From Armatimonadota bacterium (GTDB taxonomy: Bacteria > Armatimonadota > UBA5829): a DNA stretch of 20,027 nucleotides. Shown in pieces: positions 1 to 6,148 of this stretch. The position numbers and the translations under genes are program-made. Each line of letters starts with the position of its first letter. Positions within the stretch are counted from its first letter, which is position 1. The DNA is taken from assembly GCA_023474015.1 (NCBI GenBank), contig JAMCYN010000151.1, forward strand, positions 1 through 20,027. The letters are read 5' to 3'. The notes beneath the pieces were generated by a model. The model did no database searches. It was not told where the DNA came from and worked only from the letters and a program-made list of their open reading frames with translations.

Positions 1-24
1 GTTCGAATCCCAGTCGCTCCGCCA
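1..24 (+). tRNA. 3' end of a tRNA (partial, isotype not determinable)
   Basis: The window opens inside a T-loop (TTCGAAT). The T-stem 3' strand (CCCAG), a seven-base acceptor 3' strand (TCGCTCC), a G discriminator and an encoded CCA follow. The 5+7+1 layout is that of a canonical elongator tRNA, not the 5+8+1 layout of tRNA-Sec. G73 with an acceptor that would begin GGAGC is compatible with Ser, but the anticodon lies outside the window. Confidence 0.8.
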
Positions 25-97
25 TTTCCCGCGCAACCGAAGAATGCAAGGATAATGCAGCACTGCACTACAGCTAGCGCCCGCTTTTGTTGGTTCC

Positions 98-1357
98 TTA
101 CAATTGCAGATTCAGCATGTGCCGCTTGCCGTCGCCGTCCTGATATCCGACCTGACGGTTTGCGTTCCACCAATAAGCATTCACTTCACGCAGTACCTCA
201 TCCATCTTCCGAGCGGCCTTGATGTTCACGAATTCAAGAGCCGTCTTGCTGCTGGTATCTTGAGATGCGATCAAGGCCAATCTACCATCCGGAGACGGCA
301 AGACCCGTGGCTGGTTGCCCGCTATCTTCACCGTCTGAGTGATCAATTTGTCGCTCGACGTCATCCGCAGGATTTGGATTCCCGGCGCGCTGGGGGAGTA
401 GAAATACACCGTGTTGCGATCCGCCCAAAAGTACTGTGCGTCACGTGGCAAGTCAAGGCCGACTGGCGTCGCCTTTCCATCGGAGAGCCTGACCAAGTAG
501 TGTCCCTCCCGAAGGTTAAAGGAACTGCTGACCAAACCGGTATTGGGGCTCCAACGCCACGTGTAATGGACCAGAGCGTAGTTGCCTCTCGGACTGACGT
601 TGGACCAGTCGTAGCCCTTCTTGCATATCGCCGACACGAAGGCGTCCTTCGGAACGATCAGGAAAAGCGCCGGCACGGCCACCGAAGCCAACAGCATCAC
701 AAGCCCATACCTGATCACACGAGACTTTAACGGCAGCGACAAGCCGAACCGCAGCAGCATCAGCGCGCCGATTGCCGACCCAACGAGTATAATGTATTCT
801 GTTCCCACGCGAAACATGTCCCTGGCGCTTGCCGGTACGTAGTTATCGCCAACCCATTCCAGGGCGATGAGCGGCAGGAGGCAGACGATCAGGACAATCA
901 GGCTGCCCGTTACGCCCGGGAGCACTACCGAGAAGAACAACCCGGACAAGTAGAGTGTCCAAAGCCACCATACTATCGGTCTTATGCTCTCGGCAAGAGC
1001 GGCGGGAGTGGCAAAGCCGGCATAATAGTCCGGGCAGACTACCCGAAAGACAATCGCCGCCAAGACGGTCGAGCCCAGGGTCACGGCCAGACCGAAAAAC
1101 GCCTTGGCGAGCAGCAGTTTCGTCCAGCCGATGGGTTGAGAGTAGAGGAAATCCACTCTGTTGTCTTTAAACTCCGTGGAGTAAGCACCCGCGCCCACCA
1201 CGAGCGAAAGCAGGATGGGCAACAAGAGCCAGCCCGTGAAGATATCGCCCTCTCCGCAGAAGTTGACCGTTAGACCGAGCACCAAGACGATGGATAATGC
1301 CCACAGCAGGCCCCACACTCGTTTCTCGCGGAACTCTTTCCAAAGCAGTACTTTCAT
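98..1357 (-). CDS. ABC transporter permease with C-terminal beta-propeller-like domain (second permease of operon)
   Basis: This is the last gene of the GntR/ABC operon. The chosen start (MKVLLWKEFREK) overlaps the stop of the upstream permease as ATGA, with a GGAGG seven bases upstream, so the two genes are probably translationally coupled. The product is 419 residues. The LWKEFREKR opening is typical of ABC-2-type permeases, and about six or seven hydrophobic segments fill roughly residues 10-240. After the last of these, about 180 polar residues follow with blade-like motifs (NVSPRGNYALVHY, LVRLSDGKATPV, LPSPDGRLALIAS). These resemble TolB/PD40 or WD40-like repeats and should lie outside the membrane. 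The transported substrate is unknown. A longer reading of the frame from 1483 lies wholly inside the upstream gene and is less likely. Confidence 0.85.
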   Translation of the reverse strand: MKVLLWKEFREKRVWGLLWALSIVLVLGLTVNFCGEGDIFTGWLLLPILLSLVVGAGAYSTEFKDNRVDFLYSQPIGWTKLLLAKAFFGLAVTLGSTVLAAIVFRVVCPDYYAGFATPAALAESIRPIVWWLWTLYLSGLFFSVVLPGVTGSLIVLIVCLLPLIALEWVGDNYVPASARDMFRVGTEYIILVGSAIGALMLLRFGLSLPLKSRVIRYGLVMLLASVAVPALFLIVPKDAFVSAICKKGYDWSNVSPRGNYALVHYTWRWSPNTGLVSSSFNLREGHYLVRLSDGKATPVGLDLPRDAQYFWADRNTVYFYSPSAPGIQILRMTSSDKLITQTVKIAGNQPRVLPSPDGRLALIASQDTSSKTALEFVNIKAARKMDEVLREVNAYWWNANRQVGYQDGDGKRHMLNLQL

Positions 1358-2667
1358 CGCTGGACCTCCGATGGAACGGCAATGCTTACCCCGTGTCCGC
1401 TTAGATCGGCCAAACGGACGCGCATTGCTTTCCCATTCCCTGACAATATCGCGCGGTTCCCCATCCACTGCGCCTGCCGACACTCCGAGCGCGTGTTGGG
1501 CGCGAGGAGGCGATGCCTCCCGTTAGCCATATCCAGCGCCCAAAGGTCGTGTCCTTGCCCAATTGTCGCTCCCAGGCAGAGTATGAGGAACCGACCATCC
1601 GGGCTGACTGCGCCGGGCTGGCAGCCAAGGATCGCATTCTTGCCCACACGTATTCTCGCCCGGCAGCGGACCTTGCCGGTTGCAATATCCCAGGCAAATA
1701 TGCGGACGTGATCCTCCCCAATGCCTTGCTGGGCGAGATACGCCACTCGGTCCGTAAGCCCGAGCGGTTGAACTGCCTGATGAAAAGATCTCTCCCAAGA
1801 GACGCCGTCCCGACAGTTTGCCAGCCGAAGCGACGCCGACATTCCAGAGCGCGTGCCGGTCGGTCCTATTGCAAGAGACCCATCGGGGCTGGAGTTGCTG
1901 AGAATGGCGTAGTTGATGTAGCTGGGTTCTATTCCCTCAATTCCCCTCAAGGATGCCAGCAACACGCCGAGATGAGGGCCGCAGCACGCGGCGGCCGCCA
2001 AAATTAGCGGCACCACCTGGAACCTGGGACGCGACCTGGCGCGGGAAGCGGCCAACACGAGCAGCGACCCGACGACAGCGCCAATCATAGCCCTGATCAT
2101 GAACGCAGCGAAGACTGGGCTCTCATCGCCAACGGTTTGCGATGAGGCTGGGACGGCCAAGGGAGTCGTCGGGAAGATCAACCACACCGCGCCAACTATT
2201 GCGCCAAACGAGAACCCGAACGCTCTCGACGTCGCATAGCACACGAGGAAGCCTGATAGCATGCATAGGCCTGAGGTGAGCATCGTCCACTGCCGGGTGT
2301 GAGACCAATGGGTCTGAGACCACCCCGGCGCCGCATCCAATACGAACCCGAGCCAGGCCCCTATGGCAAATGCGATCAGCGCTGGGAATGCGTAGGAAGT
2401 GAGCCAGTCCGCGGCCTTGGGCAACACGAGGTATGTATCCTCGAAGTCGTTTCTGCTCCGCTTGGCATTGGCTTTCTCGGCAGCCCACAGGAACGTCCCC
2501 ATCACAGTGGCCATCAAGAGCACAACGAACATCCACTGGTGCGCAAACATCTTCTTCTCTATCATTACGAGGACGGCAGCGGGCGCGACGAAGCCCACGC
2601 TCATCATCAGGAGGCTTTCCCTCGTTTCTTTCCAGATCAGTCGCCCATAAATCTGTGCAGCGCGCAT
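1354..2667 (-). CDS. ABC transporter permease with C-terminal beta-propeller-like domain (first permease of operon)
   Basis: 437 residues. The start codon directly abuts the stop of the ATPase gene (TAGATG), and the stop overlaps the start of the next permease by four bases, so this is a tightly coupled operon. The N-terminus (YGRLIWKETRES) resembles ABC-2 permease openings that contact the ATPase. About six hydrophobic segments lie between residues 20 and 250 (for example MMSVGFVAPAAVLVMI and PLILAAAACCGPHLGVLLA). From about residue 260 the protein is polar and carries blade-like motifs: NSSPDGSLAIG, AVSPDGRFLILCLG and DLWALDMANGRHRLL. These resemble PD40/TolB-type propeller repeats. The same domain order occurs in the next permease, so the pair probably forms a heterodimer with two outward-facing sensor or scaffold domains. 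Substrate unknown. Confidence 0.85.
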   Translation of the reverse strand: MRAAQIYGRLIWKETRESLLMMSVGFVAPAAVLVMIEKKMFAHQWMFVVLLMATVMGTFLWAAEKANAKRSRNDFEDTYLVLPKAADWLTSYAFPALIAFAIGAWLGFVLDAAPGWSQTHWSHTRQWTMLTSGLCMLSGFLVCYATSRAFGFSFGAIVGAVWLIFPTTPLAVPASSQTVGDESPVFAAFMIRAMIGAVVGSLLVLAASRARSRPRFQVVPLILAAAACCGPHLGVLLASLRGIEGIEPSYINYAILSNSSPDGSLAIGPTGTRSGMSASLRLANCRDGVSWERSFHQAVQPLGLTDRVAYLAQQGIGEDHVRIFAWDIATGKVRCRARIRVGKNAILGCQPGAVSPDGRFLILCLGATIGQGHDLWALDMANGRHRLLAPNTRSECRQAQWMGNRAILSGNGKAMRVRLADLSGHGVSIAVPSEVQR

Positions 2668-3573
2668 CTACTCGCCCCCCTCGTTGCCGACGAGCTTCAC
2701 GAAGATGTCCTCCAGGCCCAGTCCGTCGACCTGTATGTGCTTAGGCCCGAGCGACATTGCTGCGGCGAATGTGCTCTCCGAATAGTCCCGGACAGTGACG
2801 GTTGACTGCCGCGCCATGCTCTCGACCTTGAGCACTCCCGGAATGGCCGAGAACGACTCAGGCGGCGAATCGAATGTCATGACCATCTGCCTGACGCTGG
2901 ACTTGAGTTCGTCAAGTGTCGAGCACCAGATGAGCTTGCCCGCATCGATGATTCCTACCCAGTCCGCCACGCGCTCGACTTCATGCACCAGGTGGGACGA
3001 GAAAAATACGGTTCTTCCCTCCTCATGCATCAGCTCGATAACGCCTTCGATGAAGTCCCGGCGAACCACGACGTCCAGTCCGGAAGTGGGTTCATCGAGA
3101 ATAAGGACCTCCGGCCTGAATGCCATCGCGAGCAGAAGAGCGAGCTTCGCCTGCATCCCCCGGCTCAGCGCGCTGATTTTCTTGCCGTCGGGCAGATCGA
3201 GTTTCTTCTGGAGGTCGGATGCAAACTCGTCATTCCATCCGGCGCGAAACCCCTTACAGAACCACATGATCTGGCGGGTGGTCATCCAGTCGTACATCCG
3301 CTGGTTATCGCCCACATACCCGATGCGCTTCCTGATCTCGAAGCTGTCTCGGCCGCAGTCCATCCCCAAAACCCGAGCGTCACCGGATGTCGCATCCAAA
3401 AGGTTCATCAGCATGCGAATGGTGGTCGTTTTGCCGGCCCCATTCTTTCCCAGAAAGGCGAATACACTCCCTGTGGGTACGGCCACTGTCAGATTGTCCA
3501 CGGCTGCCTGGCGGCCGAACCGCTTGGTCAGTTGTTTCGTTTCGATGGCATACGCGCCGTTATTCATTGGCAT
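2668..3573 (-). CDS. ABC transporter ATP-binding protein (YtrB-like, exporter type)
   Basis: Cytoplasmic ATPase driving the two permeases encoded next. The Walker A motif GKNGAGKTT is at about residues 42-50, the signature is a variant (LSRGMQ), and Walker B runs directly into the D-loop (VLILDEPTSGLD). The switch His appears in FFSSHLVHEVE. The C-terminal about 80 residues are the extra domain usual for exporter-type ATPases. Starting at MPMNNGAYAIE gives 301 residues; an AGGAGG at 3580-3585 sits six bases upstream of this ATG and supports it over the longer reading from 3615. The start lies 12-14 bases inside the end of the GntR gene, so the two are coupled. Together with a YtrA-type regulator this resembles the Ytr-type cell-envelope-stress ABC systems of Firmicutes, although the cargo here is unknown. 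Confidence 0.93.
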   Translation of the reverse strand: MPMNNGAYAIETKQLTKRFGRQAAVDNLTVAVPTGSVFAFLGKNGAGKTTTIRMLMNLLDATSGDARVLGMDCGRDSFEIRKRIGYVGDNQRMYDWMTTRQIMWFCKGFRAGWNDEFASDLQKKLDLPDGKKISALSRGMQAKLALLLAMAFRPEVLILDEPTSGLDVVVRRDFIEGVIELMHEEGRTVFFSSHLVHEVERVADWVGIIDAGKLIWCSTLDELKSSVRQMVMTFDSPPESFSAIPGVLKVESMARQSTVTVRDYSESTFAAAMSLGPKHIQVDGLGLEDIFVKLVGNEGGE

Positions 3574-4021
3574 TACTTTCCTCCTTGTCCTCCCGAGCTT
3601 TGGGGTTACCGACATTGTTTGAAAGCGAGTTACTTCCGTATAGGATGATCAGACGATCTTCAAGCGCGGCCCGGACTTCATCCGGAGCCGCGCCGAGATA
3701 GTGGGCATCGACGAGCATTCGGTCCACGGCTTGAAAAAGCGCATCCTGCTTATAGTCTTCTCGAAAGACGCACGTGTGGGCGCTGATGAACGATCCGCGA
3801 CCGGGCTCCGTGGTGAGGATACCGCTCGTCTCCAATTCGCGGTAAGCTCTTGCCACGGTGAGCGGATTGATCCTCAAGTGGGCGGCGACCTCTCGTAAAG
3901 ACGGAAGCGCATCTCCGGGACAAAGTATCCCGGCGGCGACTGCGTGCTTTACCTGGGTTATGAGCTGTGCATATATGGGGACTGAACTGGCGGTATCTAC
4001 ATCAAAAAGCATAGTGCCCAT
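3560..4021 (-). CDS. GntR-family transcriptional regulator, YtrA subfamily
   Basis: First gene of the ABC operon and probably its repressor. The 153-residue product has the short YtrA layout: a winged helix-turn-helix (SVPIYAQLITQVKHAVAAG, GDALPSLREVAAHLRINP, LTVARAYRELETSGIL) followed by a wing (GRGSFIS) and only about 70 more residues, too few for the large FadR/HutC effector domains. I place the start at 4021 (MGTMLFDVD), with an AGGGAA nine bases upstream. The frame could extend to 4087, but that would put coding sequence across the -35 and -10 boxes. The ATG at 4012 is the alternative. The stop overlaps the ATPase start. Autoregulation is inferred from the palindrome that overlaps its own promoter. 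Confidence 0.9.
   Translation of the reverse strand: MGTMLFDVDTASSVPIYAQLITQVKHAVAAGILCPGDALPSLREVAAHLRINPLTVARAYRELETSGILTTEPGRGSFISAHTCVFREDYKQDALFQAVDRMLVDAHYLGAAPDEVRAALEDRLIILYGSNSLSNNVGNPKAREDKEESNANE
3580..3585 (-). promoter_or_regulatory. Ribosome binding site of the ABC ATPase gene
   Basis: On the minus strand this reads AGGAGG and lies six bases before the ATG at 3573, inside the end of the GntR gene. It decides the ATPase start against the upstream in-frame codon. Confidence 0.75.
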
Positions 4022-4041
4022 GACTGGCTGTTCCCTTAACC

Positions 4042-4087
4042 GTATTGGTATACTAATACAGTATAGCGCCATTTGAGGACTTGTCAA
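4042..4087 (-). promoter_or_regulatory. Promoter and palindromic operator of the GntR/ABC operon
   Basis: On the minus strand a perfect -35 (TTGACA, 4087-4082) is followed after 16 bases by TATACT (4065-4060). Directly downstream, across the expected transcription start, is an 18-bp palindrome (plus strand GTATTGGTATACTAATAC, 4042-4059) with only one unmatched pair. GntR-family dimers bind such palindromes, and this position would block transcription. The operator role is an inference from position and symmetry. Confidence 0.75.
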
Positions 4088-4116
4088 GAGGTTTGGTTGT
4101 TAAAACTTGGCACAAG

Positions 4117-4146
4117 AAAAAAGGCCCTCACCGCAAGATGAGAGCC
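4117..4146 (-). terminator. Rho-independent terminator after tRNA-Arg
   Basis: On the minus strand an eight-pair stem (GGCTCTCA with TGAGGGCC, one G-U pair) closes an eight-base loop and is followed by six T residues. It lies 24 bases past the tRNA CCA end and just before the promoter of the GntR operon, so it separates the two transcripts. Confidence 0.88.
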
Positions 4147-4169
4147 GTCTTCCTGATCTTGAGTTTTTC

Positions 4170-4245
4170 TGGTGCGCCCGGAGGGAATTGAACCCCCGAC
4201 CTAATGGTCCGCAACCATTCGCTCTATCCCCTGAGCTACGAGCGC
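4170..4245 (-). tRNA. tRNA-Arg (anticodon GCG)
   Basis: A complete cloverleaf of 76 bases with an encoded CCA. The acceptor GCGCTCG pairs with CGGGCGC with one T-G pair; the D-arm is GCTC/GAGC. The anticodon stem AATGG/CCATT encloses the loop TTGCGGA, giving anticodon GCG, which reads the Arg codon CGC. The T-loop is TTCAATT and the discriminator is A. Most bacteria instead use a tRNA-Arg with ACG, edited to ICG by TadA, so a G34 arginine tRNA is uncommon. It has its own promoter upstream and a terminator downstream. Confidence 0.93.
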
Positions 4246-4296
4246 ACATCAACTATCGGTTCTCGCGTGCGGGTGCAAGCTCGAACCAACGTTCAA

Positions 4297-4326
4297 AGTA
4301 TAGCACCCACCAGCCGCCGGTGTCAA
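4297..4326 (-). promoter_or_regulatory. Sigma-70-type promoter of tRNA-Arg
   Basis: On the minus strand TTGACA (4326-4321) and TATACT (4302-4297) are separated by 18 bases. The -10 ends about 50 bases before the tRNA 5' end. The promoter lies in the 92-bp gap between the end of the cytochrome/selenoprotein gene and the tRNA, so the tRNA need not depend on read-through. Confidence 0.75.
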
Positions 4327-4337
4327 CTGAGGTTCGG

Positions 4338-5684
4338 CTACTTGGCGGGGTTGGCGCTCGTCTGTATGTTCTTCAAAGATGGGTGACCTACAGCGGAGAA
4401 GTAGGTTGTCTCATTGTAGTTCGGGCTGCGGTCCTTGGTGTGACAGGTCAGGCAGACCGTCGGGCTTACCTTAGCCTTGGCGGTCATATTGATTCGCTCG
4501 TTGCCGTGGGGAATGGCATTCATGTGGCACGACGCGCACTCGACCCCGCCGACCCCCGAAGTATCGATGAGGTTGCTTGCCGTGCGGCGGAACTTCTCCG
4601 AATGGCACGCCAGACACTCAGGCACCATCTTCTCTTCATCCACAAGGGTCTTGATCGCCTTACCGTGCTTGCTCGCGGCCCAGTCGTCATAGTACTTGGA
4701 GTGACACGACCTGCATATAAGCGACGGATAATACGGGCCGGGGGCGATGGGCGGCTGAGTGGATCTGTTCGTCTGCTGAGAAGCAGTATTGTTCGCCAGG
4801 ACCACCTTGCCCTGATTCGGGTAGATCGCCGCTTTTACTCGCTGGGCAATGACCGGGTCCTCGGGAACGGCGGCGTCAAGTAAGACTCTGCGGCTGGTAA
4901 TCTTCGGCTCCTGGCCGGGGACGATATCCACATCACAGATACCAACGTATCTGCCCTGATACGCGGTCGGGACAATATGTGTCCTGCCGACCGTCTCCTC
5001 CTGCTGCAGCCCCATCTTCGCGGTGCCGCCAACGACCAAATCCGGCGCGCCGAACCTTGCCCCATTGCGCGCCAGCCAGTCGTTGTTGGCCCAGTTACCC
5101 TGATCCAGGAGAATGAGTATATCGGAACCTTCGCGCGCCGCCTTGTATGCGCCGTAGAAGGACCTGCGGACCGCGAAGTCGTTCTGGCCCGGGCGCACAA
5201 AACCAAACGATACGATGCCGACTTTGACGCCGTCGACTCGTTTGATAACGTATGGCGCCGCGGACCTGGCGGCGGTCGGGGAGGCGTCCAGGACTTTCAG
5301 CTTCCCATCGGTCTTCTGGGAGAAAGTATCTCCGAGTTGGAGGTCGTACGTGCCTACACCAACGGCGTCGTAATGGATCTCCGACATGATGGTCGCGATA
5401 ATCTCCAGCTTGTCGGGCGTGTTGCTGAGGTTCCCGCTTTCCACGATGACGCAGTTCGGGTTTTCCTTGATAAGCCGCGATATTAAGGTAGCTCGTCGGG
5501 CAAGACCGCCCTCTTTTTTGCCGCCTCACCCACAGGGGTCGGCGTAACCCATCGTATCATTTGTGTAGAGGACACGGATGGTCTTGGCCGTCTGGCCGGC
5601 ATGCGTTCCAACCCCCGCGGGAATCGCGGCGGCCAGGACGACAGCGGTCACCACCAGCGCGCTCACTCTCAAGCCTCGTCTCAC
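4338..5684 (-). CDS. Secreted tetrahaem cytochrome c with degenerate metallophosphatase-like domain; candidate selenoprotein (in-frame TGA at codon 53)
   Basis: Read through one in-frame TGA (5528-5526), the gene encodes 448 residues. The GTG start at 5684 has GAGAGGGG upstream, and the nearest upstream in-frame stop is only four codons earlier. Residues 1-30 form a signal peptide (MRRGLRVSALVVTAVVLAAA). Residues about 35-300 resemble the UshA/5'-nucleotidase metallophosphatase fold: RVLYTNDTMGY, DPCG-TGA-GGKKEGGLARRAT, CVIVESGN, YDAVGVGTYD. The usual metal ligands are altered (D-x-H reads DTM, the GNHE region reads GTYD), so phosphatase activity is doubtful. The C-terminal 130 residues carry four CXXCH motifs (near 324, 357, 383, 411) and resemble cytochrome c554-type domains. 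As I recall the family, homologues have CGC at the TGA site, so Sec for Cys is my preferred reading. The alternative is a nonsense-mutated pseudogene. It has its own consensus promoter. Confidence 0.82.
5498..5528 (-). promoter_or_regulatory. Candidate bacterial SECIS element following the in-frame TGA
   Basis: On the minus strand, 18 bases after the TGA, comes the loop GGTCTT (5507-5502), closed by a perfect GGGC/GCCC stem (5511-5508 with 5501-5498). In Escherichia coli fdhF the SelB-binding apical loop GGUCU also starts 18 bases after the UGA. The stem is short and the lower stem is not obvious by eye, but loop sequence and distance both fit. Confidence 0.65.
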
Positions 5685-5743
5685 TGCGAACCCCTCTCAA
5701 CCGATGCTCGACAGGCGATAGATTGGCCAGCGCCTGTAAAGGC

Positions 5744-5772
5744 AGTATATCCTCGTGGTTATAGAATGTCAA
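5744..5772 (-). promoter_or_regulatory. Consensus promoter of the candidate selenoprotein gene
   Basis: On the minus strand TTGACA (5772-5767), a 17-base spacer and TATACT (5749-5744). The predicted transcript starts about 50 bases before the GTG at 5684. A conserved promoter and ribosome site argue that the gene is expressed rather than decaying. Confidence 0.78.
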
Positions 5773-5828
5773 GGCGTAACAGGCGGACGCGAAGTAGGAA
5801 ATAGGGCATAGGGAAACAGTACCCCATA

Positions 5829-6070
5829 GGCCCTGAGTAGCCCAGTAGAAAGTTGTCTATTCTTGAGAACGTTGGGTGGGCGTATCGAAGGGCCGGGTGA
5901 CTCTGCACCAAGCCCCGTACCTTCGGAGCCGCCCTTCGATACGGCCCTTCGGTACGGCCTACGGCCTACTCAGGACCTACTCAGGGCTTACGGTAGTGCT
6001 AATCCTGTGCCCCGATCCTATCCCTTTCGTGCTTTCGCCCTTTCGTGTTTTCGTGGCAAAATTCCCTTTT
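5829..6070. repeat. Left copy of a composite intergenic repeat module
   Basis: With the upstream leader this fills most of the roughly 380-bp gap between the selenoprotein promoter and the MFS gene. In order it holds a CCCTGAGTAGCCC motif (5831-5843), inverted arms GTATCGAAGGGC (5882-5893) and GCCCTTCGATAC (5931-5942), the reverse motif CTACTCAGGGC (5977-5987), and a TTTCG-rich stretch ending in AAATTCCCTT (about 6022-6068). The same elements in the same order occur at 7606-7925. I see no coding region in it. Confidence 0.75.
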
Positions 6071-6148
6071 GGGAGGCGCCGGTAACAGGTAGACATGAAG
6101 GGATGCGCCGGACGCCGGACTAAGAAGTCAGGAAGGAAGGTCATCGTT

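Noticed and set aside
1..24. The tRNA fragment as selC (tRNA-Sec), which would suit the selenoprotein
   Set aside because: The 3' half has a seven-pair acceptor and five-pair T-stem layout; tRNA-Sec of bacteria has an eight-pair acceptor.
4107..4883. Plus-strand frame of 258 codons across the tRNA-Arg and the cytochrome 3' end
   Set aside because: It runs through a tRNA, a terminator and a real gene in antisense, with no ribosome site.
5526..5528. In-frame TGA as a simple nonsense mutation making a pseudogene
   Set aside because: Not excluded, but promoter, ribosome site, signal peptide, four haem motifs and the frame on both sides are intact, the site fits a Cys column, and a SECIS-like hairpin is at the right distance. 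Sec is the better explanation.
5095..5529. Separate 144-codon minus-strand gene starting at 5529
   Set aside because: It is a different frame over the selenoprotein gene; its arginine-rich translation lacks any motif, whereas the TGA read-through frame carries all of them.
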